From: a virus | Reading direction: 5' to 3' (one strand) | Virus record (IMG/VR): IMGVR_UViG_3300009314_000252 | Coordinates: 1 to 38,142 of that record | Length of the DNA: 38,142 nt | Made by a program: the position numbers and the translations under genes | Part shown: in pieces, positions 31,468 through 38,142 of the stretch | Position numbering within the stretch: position 1 is the first letter of the stretch | Layout: each line of letters opens with the position of its first letter | Notes under the pieces: model-generated | Seen by the model: the letters and a program-made list of their open reading frames with translations, nothing else | Told to the model about the DNA's origin: nothing | The model's database searches: none

Positions 31468-31763
31468 AAGTAAGAGAGTTAATAGAAAAAATCAGAACAG
31501 TAACAGATGAATACATAAGAATATGTGCAACATTTTCTATGGTGGGGAGCAAAGATGTAGGGTTTGAATGGGAATTGTATATTGCTGATGTAACGAGTAA
31601 AACAGGGAACGCTTTTCCGAAATTCAGTACATTTGCACAGTTAGAAAGTTTTGTAAATATACTAGTCTTGGAATTAAAAAGAGTACACAAGGACGCAGTA
31701 AAGAACGCAGTAGAGAACGCTGTTGAAATTCTAAAAGCCGAAGAAAAGAAAGAGGGGAAGTAG
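31464..31763 (+). CDS. Hypothetical helical protein
   Basis: The 99-residue product has two helical ends (VRELIEKIRTVTDEYIRI and KRVHKDAVKNAVENAVEIL) around a short beta centre. No Cys pairs or membrane segments are present, and no family was recognised. GGAGATAAA precedes the start. The stop overlaps a GTG-start micro-gene by one base. Confidence 0.55.
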   Translation: MKVRELIEKIRTVTDEYIRICATFSMVGSKDVGFEWELYIADVTSKTGNAFPKFSTFAQLESFVNILVLELKRVHKDAVKNAVENAVEILKAEEKKEGK

Positions 31764-31885
31764 TGGAAAGATTATTAAAATTACATAAAGATTTTTGCGA
31801 ACTATACGAAGAAGGTATTATCGGAATATCAACGAGCCTGGATTTGTTACTACAGGCGATGGGAAGCGTAAGCCCAAGCCGCTAG
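31763..31885 (+). CDS. 40-residue micro-protein with GTG start
   Basis: GTG at 31763 shares its G with the upstream TAG and has GAGGGGAAG upstream. The peptide is helical (MERLLKLHKDFCELYEEGII) and ends SVSPSR. It is followed by 26 bases and the nuclease gene. The size and start make this a moderate call. Confidence 0.45.
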   Translation: MERLLKLHKDFCELYEEGIIGISTSLDLLLQAMGSVSPSR

Positions 31886-31911
31886 TATATCTAACATAAA
31901 GGAGAGGAAAA

Positions 31912-32751
31912 ATGAAAACTATTAGAATTTACGCCGGCATATCAGGGGTAATACCGAATGGGAGTTATCAGAATCTAAAGCCTAGCTTGCTTATAGAGGA
32001 AACAATAACCGACTGCGTTATGACAGATGCTGCGGTAGAGGCCAGGCAAAAGGAACTGTACAAAAAGTGTTACGTACAATTTACTGAAATTGAAACCCAA
32101 GCAGTAATTGACAGAATTAAAAGAGAAAGACAGGGCCTTAGATTTGTTAAATCTCCAAAAACCAATAGAATGCTTCCCTCGGTTACCTCTGTAATAGGGT
32201 GGGATGCTGACTTCTTTGTAAGCGCCGTAGAGCTTGTACAATACGCTTCTCAAGGTACCATTGTACATATTAGGGTGCAGCACTATATCAACACCGGCAA
32301 ATGGATTGATGCCAAACTATTAAACGACACCTGGGCCGATATAGTTATACTGACTAAAGGTTCTCTTAGGCTACCGGTTGATGTAGGAGATTTTCCTAAG
32401 TTTCTAGAAAAGCACCCGATTAAAGAAAAAGTAAACGCAGTACGCTTGTTTAACGATACAGACAAGTATACTGGTGAGCCAGACTTCTACGGAATACCAG
32501 ACTTCAAAGGAGCCTTACCTATATACACAGTATTTGATGTTAAGCGTACACCGGATAAAATTAAAGACGGCATGCAACTGGCTGCATACTGCAAAATAAT
32601 AGGCGCAAAGCAAGGTATAATAGTACCTATAAGCGGTAAAAACCAGCAAGGCTATAGTAAACCTGTAGTTTACAATGAAAAGCAGCTAGAGGGCTATTAT
32701 AAAATGTTTCTGCGTAAGAGAAACGACTTTAACAAAAGGTATGGAATATGA
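31912..32751 (+). CDS. PD-(D/E)XK nuclease-like protein
   Basis: The 279-residue protein has the PD-(D/E)XK core in its C-terminal half: GEPDFYGIPDF, then VFDVKRTPDKIKDGMQLAAY. This matches the motif II Asp, motif III D-x-K and the following Q-x3-Y of RecB/Cas4-like exonucleases. The N-terminal part (IYAGISGVIPNGSYQNLKPS, then RLPSVTSVIGWD-like) matches phage relatives of the family as I remember them. Together with the SSB-like and NinB-like genes it suggests recombination or DNA processing. Exact polarity and substrate are not visible. An AAGGAGAGG site supports the start. Confidence 0.7.
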   Translation: MKTIRIYAGISGVIPNGSYQNLKPSLLIEETITDCVMTDAAVEARQKELYKKCYVQFTEIETQAVIDRIKRERQGLRFVKSPKTNRMLPSVTSVIGWDADFFVSAVELVQYASQGTIVHIRVQHYINTGKWIDAKLLNDTWADIVILTKGSLRLPVDVGDFPKFLEKHPIKEKVNAVRLFNDTDKYTGEPDFYGIPDFKGALPIYTVFDVKRTPDKIKDGMQLAAYCKIIGAKQGIIVPISGKNQQGYSKPVVYNEKQLEGYYKMFLRKRNDFNKRYGI

Positions 32752-32858
32752 TGCACCTTATTGTAAAACGAGTAGTAAACGAAGATTATACACCAGGAAT
32801 AATTTGGAGAATAGAATATGGCAAAGCGCAATGCAGCAAAAGCTTACTTCAAAGATAA
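32748..32858 (+). CDS. 36-residue overlapping micro-ORF
   Basis: The ATG at 32748 overlaps the nuclease stop as ATGA, and the frame runs 41 bases into the methyltransferase gene. The peptide starts MMHLIVKRVVNEDYTPGIIW. The overlap favours coupled translation, but the long overlap with the next gene lowers confidence. Confidence 0.35.
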   Translation: MMHLIVKRVVNEDYTPGIIWRIEYGKAQCSKSLLQR

Positions 32859-33708
32859 TGGGTTTGAGTTATATTTGGATGATTGTCGAGATTTTTTAAA
32901 TAATCTTCCTAAAGAATCGGTCCATATGATATTTGCCGACCCGCCTTATAATTTATCCAATGGTGGCTTTACTTGTCATGCAGGCAAAATGGTATCTGTT
33001 AATAAAGGTAAATGGGATGAAAGTAAAGGCCTTGATGAAGACTTAAAGTTTCATCTCGAATGGATAAAGGCTTGTAGGAGAGTTTTAAAGCCAAATGGGA
33101 CGATCTGGATTAGTGGAACATATCATTCAATTTATCGTTGCGGATATGCCTTGGAATCAACCGGTTATCATATTTTAAATGATATAAGTTGGTTTAAGCC
33201 CAACGCCTCTCCTAACTTAAGCTGTCGATTTTTTACCGCAAGTCACGAAACCATGCTTTGGGCGAGAAAAGAAAAAAAAGCAAAGCATGTTTTTAATTAC
33301 AAAACAATGGTTGATTGGAACAAAAACTATGAAAAAGATTTCAAATGTAAAAAATGTAATTCAATAAGTTCACATGAAATTTTACATGAAAAAGGAAAAC
33401 AAATGCGTTCCGTATGGGCTATTAACACACCTAAACCGATCGAAAAGACATTCGGTAAACATCCTACTCAAAAGCCAGAAGAATTGCTAAAAAGAATTGT
33501 TCTAAGCAGCACGCACAGAGGGCAATTAGTGCTAGACCCATTTACCGGTAGCTCAACGACGGGTTTAATTGCGCATTTATATGGTAGAAAATTTATTGGA
33601 ATCGATAATGAAAAAAACTATCTTGATCTATCTAAAAAACGATTTAAATTACTAAAAAGCAACATGGATAAAAAAAGAAATAAAAGACTTGAGACGGTGT
33701 CTGCGTGA
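32818..33708 (+). CDS. Orphan DNA methyltransferase (DPPY, beta-type)
   Basis: The 296-residue protein has the catalytic motif ADPPYN at about residues 40-45, before the S-adenosylmethionine motif LDPFTGSSTTGL at about 240, which is the beta arrangement. DPPY suggests N6-adenine methylation. HPTQKPEELLKRI is motif X-like. A CKKCN pair in the target-recognition part (about 178-182) may bind zinc. No restriction enzyme is nearby, so it likely protects phage DNA. Base use (many ATT and TTT codons) seems to differ from its neighbours, hinting at separate acquisition. Confidence 0.85.
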   Translation: MAKRNAAKAYFKDNGFELYLDDCRDFLNNLPKESVHMIFADPPYNLSNGGFTCHAGKMVSVNKGKWDESKGLDEDLKFHLEWIKACRRVLKPNGTIWISGTYHSIYRCGYALESTGYHILNDISWFKPNASPNLSCRFFTASHETMLWARKEKKAKHVFNYKTMVDWNKNYEKDFKCKKCNSISSHEILHEKGKQMRSVWAINTPKPIEKTFGKHPTQKPEELLKRIVLSSTHRGQLVLDPFTGSSTTGLIAHLYGRKFIGIDNEKNYLDLSKKRFKLLKSNMDKKRNKRLETVSA

Positions 33709-33784
33709 AAAAAGTTGGACATGGCACCTACAGCAAATGGTGCTTAAAGAAGAACCATTAAAGTACCTGGAGAAATTTCTATGA
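33689..33784 (+). CDS. 31-residue micro-ORF with TTG start (uncertain)
   Basis: A frame from TTG at 33689 ends in a TGA that overlaps the NinB-like ATG (ATGA), the usual coupling here. The peptide is helical and basic (MRRCLREKSWTWHLQQMVLK). There is no good ribosome site, and the start overlaps the methyltransferase end. It could be chance. Confidence 0.25.
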   Translation: MRRCLREKSWTWHLQQMVLKEEPLKYLEKFL

Positions 33785-34179
33785 AATACAAAGGCAAAGT
33801 CTTACATTTCAACAAGTACGTAACCAATATACAAATAGCCAATCCTAAGTTTACGATAGGCGAAGTCGTTACTATTAAGCGCGGGCATAATAGAACACTT
33901 AGCCAGAACTCTTTATACTGGGTATTTTTAACCTGGTGCATAGAAAATGGCCTAAAAGACGAAGGCCACTTCTCGCCAGAAGCTTTACACCAGAACCTTA
34001 AAGCTCACTTTATAGCAGAAAAGAAAATGGAAAGAAAACAGTTTATGGCAATAGAAGAAGCAACAACTACGCAATTAACTAGGATAGAGTTTGGCGAGTA
34101 TATAGAGAATGTTAATCAGTTTATGCTAGAGTATTTTCAATTAGATACTGGGCCATTTTGGAGTGTACATAAGAAATGA
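33781..34179 (+). CDS. NinB-like recombination protein
   Basis: The 132-residue protein has RTLSQNSLYWVFLTWCIEN, the R-x-x-x-QN-x-x-Y/F-W signature of the NinB/Orf family, then SPEALHQNLKAHFI and a C-terminal helix ending in WSVHKK. NinB of lambda (Orf) helps load the recombinase by binding SSB. This agrees with the SSB-like and nuclease genes nearby. The family match rests on the short QN-W signature and the size, so it is moderate. The stop overlaps the next ATG. Confidence 0.55.
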   Translation: MKYKGKVLHFNKYVTNIQIANPKFTIGEVVTIKRGHNRTLSQNSLYWVFLTWCIENGLKDEGHFSPEALHQNLKAHFIAEKKMERKQFMAIEEATTTQLTRIEFGEYIENVNQFMLEYFQLDTGPFWSVHKK

Positions 34180-34337
34180 AAAAAGAAGAAATTCATTATA
34201 TCAAATGGTGGGAATGGGTTTTATTATTTTTTAGACCTAGTATAATTTCAGCAGAATATGGTAGCGATGAAGAAAAAGTACATGGAATTATTTGCAAAGA
34301 ACTCTTTGGACACCACTACATTATCAACGAATTTTAG
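34176..34337 (+). CDS. 53-residue hypothetical protein
   Basis: ATG at 34176 overlaps the NinB-like stop as ATGA. The product has WWEWVLLFFRPSIISAEYGS and a C-terminal ICKELFGHHYIINEF. The aromatic stretch may lie in or at a membrane. The full-length frame fills the gap to the next gene, but no homologue is known to me. Confidence 0.5.
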   Translation: MKKEEIHYIKWWEWVLLFFRPSIISAEYGSDEEKVHGIICKELFGHHYIINEF

Positions 34338-34350
34338 GTAGGTGATAAAT

Positions 34351-34569
34351 ATGTTACCAAGTTTTAAGAAGTTTTTAGAACCAGAAAAGAAAGGAGTTGC
34401 TATGGAAAGAGGATGCATAGTTCCTGTATCTTTTAGAGCAAAAGATAAAAAAATACTGGACTGGGCATTGAAAACTAAAGACAAGTTAAAGATAAAATCG
34501 TTTTCAGAGTTTGTGCGTTTAGCACTTGAAAAAACTAGAGACAATAACCTATTTATAAAAAGGAGATAA
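34351..34569 (+). CDS. Ribbon-helix-helix DNA-binding protein
   Basis: Residues of about 25-65 fit a ribbon-helix-helix fold: a short strand (CIVPVSFRAKD), helix A (KKILDWALKTKDKLK) and helix B (SFSEFVRLALEKTRD), like Arc/MetJ-type repressors. ATG at 34351 has AGGTGAT upstream. An internal ATG at 34402 has AAGGAG upstream and would leave the domain complete at 55 residues, so two forms are possible. RHH dimers bind short palindromes, so this is a candidate reader of the dyads in the control region. Confidence 0.65.
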   Translation: MLPSFKKFLEPEKKGVAMERGCIVPVSFRAKDKKILDWALKTKDKLKIKSFSEFVRLALEKTRDNNLFIKRR

Positions 34570-34571
34570 TC

Positions 34572-35054
34572 ATGGTAAAAAGTGGACCATCAAAAACAAC
34601 AGAGTTCGAAAAAGTAATAGTAGACGAATGGATAAATGGCGAAATAGTAGACGTTCAAGAATTTAAGAACGTAACTAGAGACTATACTGACAAGGATACT
34701 AGCGAAAAGAAAACTAGAGTAATCGATCAAGTAAGATTCGCCACTCAGCTAGATGGGTACGAGTTTAAGCATTACTCACGAAAGATGACAAACTCAACAA
34801 ATGAAAATGCTAACCTGTTTAAGTTCTTGCTACAGCTCTATCCTAACCTAGCGCCGGATAGCTATTTGAATCTTGACAAACTGAAAGGTTTGAAAATCAA
34901 GACTATGTGGATCAATGTTACTCTAAAGAACAAGAAAATCTTTCAAGCTCTAGATAAGATTAGAGCCTTAGGTGAGTTACCTAACTTGACAATCGATCCA
35001 CCAGTAGAAAATGATACAGTACCAGCAGATCCAGGCGAGGAGATACCATTCTAA
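34572..35054 (+). CDS. SSB-like single-stranded DNA-binding protein
   Basis: The 160-residue protein is basic in the middle, with strand-rich segments (VDVQEFKNVTRDYTD, QVRFATQLDGYEFKHYSRK), and ends in an acidic tail closing with DPGEEIPF. The D/E-rich tail with terminal IPF is the hallmark of SSB and many phage SSBs, used to recruit partners. The N-part may be an OB fold, though this is not proven. It follows the RHH gene with an AAGGAGATAATC site, and a NinB-like gene is close by. It could also be an SSB-like replication accessory. Confidence 0.65.
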   Translation: MVKSGPSKTTEFEKVIVDEWINGEIVDVQEFKNVTRDYTDKDTSEKKTRVIDQVRFATQLDGYEFKHYSRKMTNSTNENANLFKFLLQLYPNLAPDSYLNLDKLKGLKIKTMWINVTLKNKKIFQALDKIRALGELPNLTIDPPVENDTVPADPGEEIPF

Positions 35055-35311
35055 TGGACAAAGTAGCAGAAGATAGGAAAGTAAGATGCTACGATGCTTT
35101 CCAAGCTTGTACTACAGTTGAAGGGCTGAGGGTCGTGGCAGAGACTCTCAGCCTTATCATCAAAAAGCTCTCGCCAAAAGACAAAGAGTGGCTAAGAGAC
35201 ATTTACGAATCAAAGAAATTTGTCCTAGAGAACCCTGGACTATCCCAAGAAGAAGTCGATAAACTTGTAGAAAAAACCAAGAAAGCTGAGGAAAAGAATG
35301 GATCTAAGTAA
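35054..35311 (+). CDS. Hypothetical helical protein
   Basis: The start shares one base with the SSB-like stop (TAATG). The 85-residue product is helical and charged (TVEGLRVVAETLSLIIKKLS and DKLVEKTKKAEEKNG), possibly a coiled-coil dimer. No metal or membrane motif is seen. It is co-translated with the SSB-like gene and may work with it. Function is unknown. Confidence 0.5.
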   Translation: MDKVAEDRKVRCYDAFQACTTVEGLRVVAETLSLIIKKLSPKDKEWLRDIYESKKFVLENPGLSQEEVDKLVEKTKKAEEKNGSK

Positions 35312-35696
35312 AATATATATAAAAATGTGTGAAGAAGCAAGAGAAATACAAAAACCTATATCTAAATTAAAAGACGGAGATTTCATTACAGACTGGCGAT
35401 TTAAGGAAAATGAAGTTATTGTATACTCCTCTTTAATGCACGATGTAGGGTTTGGAGAAGAAGGCCCTGACAACGAATTTACTTGGTGGATTCCTCGCCA
35501 AGATCAGTTGCAAGATATGGTAAGAGTTAAAACAGAAACCGATGCTTGGTTATTAAGAGATTTTTATATTTTTGTATCTAACGATAAATTACTCCATAAT
35601 CCTATGCTTTATTTTTCTATGGAAGAACTATGGCTTATATTTGTAATGAGACGTAAATATCAAAAGATTTGGAATGGAAAGGAGTGGGTGAAATGA
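35298..35696 (+). CDS. Conserved phage protein with WIPRQDQLQDMV motif
   Basis: The 132-residue protein has FTWWIPRQDQLQDMVRV and a Tyr- and Trp-rich end (MEELWLIFVMRRKYQKIWNG). The PRQDQLQ motif is common in small phage proteins of unknown function, often near recombination genes. It overlaps the upstream gene by 14 bases. The next gene starts inside its stop (ATGA). Confidence 0.6.
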   Translation: MDLSKIYIKMCEEAREIQKPISKLKDGDFITDWRFKENEVIVYSSLMHDVGFGEEGPDNEFTWWIPRQDQLQDMVRVKTETDAWLLRDFYIFVSNDKLLHNPMLYFSMEELWLIFVMRRKYQKIWNGKEWVK

Positions 35697-36013
35697 AGAC
35701 TAAAATGCAATCTACTTCCTTAATAGCATACAAAGATCTTAAAAATACTATAGGCGCTAAACAAAAAACAGTTCTTACTATGTTATTCAATTTAATAAGC
35801 GCTACCAATACCGAACTAGCAGAAGCTCTAAACTGGCCGATTAACTGCGTTACAGGTAGAGTAAACGAACTAGTCAAGCAACACCTCGTAAAAGAACTAG
35901 ACAAAGTAAAGTGTACATCAACAGGACGTACTGTAATAGAGTGGATCCCAACTACCGAAGAAGAATACAAAGCACTTAATAGTAATCAAGGACAGGGAGA
36001 GTTATTCAAATGA
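35693..36013 (+). CDS. Phage winged-helix (MarR-like) protein
   Basis: The ATG at 35693 overlaps the preceding TGA and has GGAGTGGG upstream, giving 106 residues. The sequence has KTVLTMLFNLISATNTELAE, ALNWPINCVTGRVNELVKQH and a C-terminal STGRTVIEWIP, the usual form of small phage winged-helix proteins of the MarR-like class (TNTELA, WPIN-VT-RVNEL). They bind DNA, probably as regulators or replication-linked proteins. The gene overlaps the methyltransferase start. Confidence 0.7.
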   Translation: MKTKMQSTSLIAYKDLKNTIGAKQKTVLTMLFNLISATNTELAEALNWPINCVTGRVNELVKQHLVKELDKVKCTSTGRTVIEWIPTTEEEYKALNSNQGQGELFK

Positions 36014-37515
36014 AAATACTACAAGGCGACGCTTTAACGGTATTAAAGACTTTAGATAGTGAAAGTATAAACTGCTGCGTTACTTCTCCGCCTTATTGGG
36101 CTTTAAGAGATTATGGGACAGCCACTTGGGAAGGAGGAGATCCTAAGTGTAATCATAAAAAAAATCCGAAACCTCTATCAAAAAGAGCTATGGCAAAATC
36201 TACGATAGGTGCTTATGCAGGAACGGGTCATGCTCTTGAAGGGTATAAGGAAATTTGTGGCAAATGCGGTGCTAAACGAGTAGATCAACAACTCGGCCTT
36301 GAACCTACATTCCAAGAGTATATCAGTAAGCTCTGCGATATATTTGACGAAGTAAAACGGGTGCTACGGAAAGACGGAACTATATGGGTTAATCTCGGGG
36401 ATACTTATTCTGGTTCAGGCGTAGGACAAAAAGATACAGGCAAAGCAGTTTATAATGAAAGCGATTTTAGGAAAAGACCCACAAAGACTAATTTATTTGA
36501 TAAATGTTTAATCCAAATCCCCCAACGTTTCTCAATAGAAATGTGTAATCGTAGGGGTTTTAAGATTAAAAATGGACTGGATAGGGCGTGGCTTGCAGGA
36601 ATTGTTGAAGGCGAGGGATGTATCCACATACACAAACGAGAAAAAGGAAGGTTGAATGCATCTTATTCACCATTGCTATCGATTCATAATGCCAATGAAC
36701 GAATGATAACAAGGGTTAAGGAATTGGTGGGGTGTGGGAATATACAGACAACTCATAAAGACAGAAACCTCAAACTATTTAGATTTAATTCTGTATCAGA
36801 TGACGCAAGGATGATACTGCGAGAAGTTTATCCTCATCTTATTACAAAAAGAGACCAAGCGAGATGTGCTTTGTATTGCCCGACTAATGGAAAAGATGCT
36901 GATGAAGCGTGGCAAAATATAAAAAGAATGCACCACCTTGAACCAGCCACAAGAAATTATCCAGAACCTAAAGTGGGTGGTATAGACCCGTGGATTTTAA
37001 GAAATACGATTATATGGAAAAAGCCCAACTGTATGCCTTCGAGTATTGAAGATAGGTTTACTGTGGACTTTGAGTATGTGTTCTTTTTCGTAAAGAGTAA
37101 AAAATATTGGTTTGAAACGCAATACGAAAAGTTGCAAGGAGATCCTAAAGATAAAGAAAGACAACGAAGAACCGGAAGCCCAAATCAAAAATACGCAACA
37201 ATTCACGGTAATAAACCATCGAGCGGTGGTGTAGGGTATAGTAAGCAAGGTCGTAACAAACGCTGTGTATGGAAGATAACCACTAAACCTTTTAAGCAAG
37301 CACATTTCGCAGTATTTCCAGAGGAACTCATAGAAACACCTATCAAAGCCGGCTGCCCTAAAGGTGGGGTAGTGCTTGATCCTTTTTCCGGCTCCGGTAC
37401 AACAGGTGTTGTAGCAAAGAAACAGAATAAAGATTTTATCGGAATAGAGCTTAATCCGGAGTATATTAAAATGGCAGAGAAGCGAATTGCTAATACAATG
37501 GGAAGTTTATTTTGA
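36010..37515 (+). CDS. Cytosine-N4-type DNA methyltransferase with LAGLIDADG insert
   Basis: The 501-residue protein is a beta-type methyltransferase: TSPPYWALRDYG near residue 25, then the S-adenosylmethionine motif VLDPFSGSGTTGVV at about 456-470. TSPPYW suggests N4-cytosine methylation. Two CxxC pairs (about 49-85, CNHKK and ICGKCGAK) are present. Between IEMCNRRG and WILRNTIIWKKP (residues 184-327) lies a LAGLIDADG endonuclease domain (WLAGIVEGEGCIHIHK). In relatives these flanks join directly. The gene overlaps the previous stop. It is likely a phage self-modification enzyme. Whether it is active with the insert is uncertain. Confidence 0.85.
   Translation: MKILQGDALTVLKTLDSESINCCVTSPPYWALRDYGTATWEGGDPKCNHKKNPKPLSKRAMAKSTIGAYAGTGHALEGYKEICGKCGAKRVDQQLGLEPTFQEYISKLCDIFDEVKRVLRKDGTIWVNLGDTYSGSGVGQKDTGKAVYNESDFRKRPTKTNLFDKCLIQIPQRFSIEMCNRRGFKIKNGLDRAWLAGIVEGEGCIHIHKREKGRLNASYSPLLSIHNANERMITRVKELVGCGNIQTTHKDRNLKLFRFNSVSDDARMILREVYPHLITKRDQARCALYCPTNGKDADEAWQNIKRMHHLEPATRNYPEPKVGGIDPWILRNTIIWKKPNCMPSSIEDRFTVDFEYVFFFVKSKKYWFETQYEKLQGDPKDKERQRRTGSPNQKYATIHGNKPSSGGVGYSKQGRNKRCVWKITTKPFKQAHFAVFPEELIETPIKAGCPKGGVVLDPFSGSGTTGVVAKKQNKDFIGIELNPEYIKMAEKRIANTMGSLF
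36559..36990 (+). mobile_element. LAGLIDADG homing endonuclease domain inserted in frame
   Basis: Residues 184-327 of the methyltransferase form a 144-residue insert with one LAGLIDADG motif (WLAGIVEGEGC) and a C-terminal helical part. A single motif implies action as a dimer. No intein splice motifs are clear: there is no block A Cys/Ser with its usual context, and no terminal HN. There is also too little non-coding room for a group I intron. So an in-frame invasion at a loop of the methyltransferase is preferred. Confidence 0.65.
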
Positions 37516-37528
37516 AAAAGGAGAAATA

Positions 37529-37675
37529 ATGAAAAAAGAACTTAAGACTGCAGCTAAGATCAAGAAAGACTACACATGGCCAGCCTTCTCAATGTTTATA
37601 CGAACTAGAGATTGCCTAAGAACTACCGGCTGTGCTTCGTTTGGACTCTGTATAACGTGTGGAAAAAGGTATTGA
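37529..37675 (+). pseudogene. N-terminal fragment of a NinG-like protein
   Basis: From ATG 37529 (AAAGGAGAAATA upstream) 48 residues read like the start of lambda NinG/Rap-type proteins: TWPAFSMFIRTRDCLRTTG, then GLCITCGKRY. NinG proteins continue after this zinc pair with a GH-containing nuclease part, but a TGA stops the frame here. A second NinG-like frame begins one base later with its own N-terminal part. So the fragment may be exon one of an interrupted gene or a degraded copy. Confidence 0.6.
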
Positions 37676-37676
37676 C

Positions 37677-38142
37677 ATGACACATGGACTAAAAGGATTC
37701 CAAAAAGGTGACCTAAATCCTTCAAGAGATCCTAAAAGAAGAAAAGCAATAAGCGAATGGAGAAAAAAACAAATATTATCAGAAACTACAAAAAAAAGAA
37801 TTAGTCATAGTATGAAAAAAAGATTGCAAGAACCAGCACTGAGAAAAAAATGGAGCTCAAAACAAATGGGTGTAAAACTAAGTAAAAAAACTAAGAGAAA
37901 AATCCTGGAAGTAAAGTTCAAAAAACCTAAGTCTATAAAAAGGTTAAAGCAAATGGCAGATTCAGTATTTAGTATATATATAAGAAAAAAATATGCTGAC
38001 AGAAATGGATATGTTCGTTGCGTAACATGTGGTAGAGTATATTTTTGGAAAGAATTACATAATGGTCATTATGTTTCTCGTATATATAACTCGTTACGAT
38101 ATGATGAAAGAAATTGTCACCCACAGTGTGTAGGGTGTAATG
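37677..38142 (+). CDS. NUMOD3-like / NinG-HNH-type nuclease (3' end outside window)
   Basis: The ATG at 37677 lies one base after the TGA of the NinG fragment, and the frame is open to the window end (155 residues). Residues of about 1-100 are basic repeats with KKRISHSMKKRL and QMGVKLSKKTKRKI, like NUMOD3 DNA-binding motifs of homing endonucleases. Then comes a NinG-like nuclease core: VFSIYIRKKYADRNGYVRCV, TCGRVYFWKELHNGHYVSR and CHPQCVGCN, with four Cys and a GH. This is either a whole NinG variant or a homing endonuclease derived from NinG. The end is not seen. Confidence 0.6.
   Translation, partial: MTHGLKGFQKGDLNPSRDPKRRKAISEWRKKQILSETTKKRISHSMKKRLQEPALRKKWSSKQMGVKLSKKTKRKILEVKFKKPKSIKRLKQMADSVFSIYIRKKYADRNGYVRCVTCGRVYFWKELHNGHYVSRIYNSLRYDERNCHPQCVGCN

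Noticed and set aside
36559-36990. Self-splicing intein in the methyltransferase
   Set aside because: No clear N-terminal splice block or C-terminal His-Asn before a Cys/Ser/Thr, so an in-frame endonuclease insertion is preferred, though a degenerate intein is not excluded.
36559-36990. Group I intron around the LAGLIDADG region
   Set aside because: The insert is about 430 bases and almost all coding in frame, leaving no room for an intron core.
1-38142. Circular join of the window ends into one gene
   Set aside because: Joining the right-edge NinG frame to base 1 gives a frame with no NinG-like sequence and an early stop.
1-38142. CRISPR arrays, insertion sequences or an integrase/att module
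   Set aside because: No regularly spaced repeats, transposase or recombinase motifs were seen on either strand.

Overview
The window is a stretch of a tailed double-stranded DNA phage genome (Caudoviricetes, podovirus-type). No host genes and no integrase are visible. The evidence is a dense late gene block in podovirus order: small and large terminase, cupin-like protein, T7-type head-tail connector (portal), Bbp19-like protein, scaffold, major capsid, tail tube A (adaptor), tail tube B (nozzle), three internal/ejection proteins, then fibre-like proteins and lysis-like genes. Portal, Bbp19-like and capsid genes in this order recall Bordetella phage BPP-1 more than T7, and no phage RNA or DNA polymerase is present. 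The DNA is AT-rich. Cleavable Sec signal peptides, lipoprotein signals and an O-antigen ligase/polymerase-like protein suggest a Gram-negative host, but the host cannot be named from the sequence. Both window ends cut through genes, so the genome is probably incomplete here.

Layout: (1) 1-2600, + strand: small accessory genes (zinc ribbons, membrane proteins, a lipoprotein, an exported protein) with two intergenic stretches that fold into multi-branched RNA-like structures, ending in a bidirectional terminator at 2607-2640. (2) 2639-29559, - strand: the late operon, transcribed right to left from a promoter near 29734-29762. Its order is a winged-helix protein, three micro-genes, packaging, head, a hairpin/terminator, the O-antigen ligase-like gene, tail tube, ejection proteins, exported fibre-like proteins, holin-like protein and a DUF1353-lipoprotein fusion. 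(3) 29560-29925: a 366-base divergent control region with two good sigma70 promoters, three GTATAC-centred palindromic sites and a strong hairpin. (4) 29926-38142, + strand: the early/middle region. It holds small zinc-binding proteins, a PD-(D/E)XK nuclease, two orphan DNA methyltransferases, a NinB-like protein, a ribbon-helix-helix regulator, an SSB-like protein with an acidic EEIPF tail, a winged-helix protein, and NinG-like sequences cut by the window end. Genes here are coupled by ATGA or TAATG overlaps, and several real genes are only 31-55 codons long.

How the genes work together: the early block protects or modifies DNA (methyltransferases) and supports recombination (nuclease, SSB-like, NinB/NinG-like). 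The late block builds the capsid and a short tail with an ejection apparatus. An unusual set of exported proteins, lipoproteins and the O-antigen enzyme suggests that the phage also alters or decorates the cell envelope late in infection. The most notable points are a LAGLIDADG endonuclease domain inserted in frame in a methyltransferase, a NinG gene apparently interrupted by a NUMOD3-NinG/HNH homing-type gene, a DnaJ J-domain inside the large ejection protein, the O-antigen ligase-like gene in the structural operon, and a near-consensus promoter with an overlapping dyad operator pointing antisense into the tail genes.
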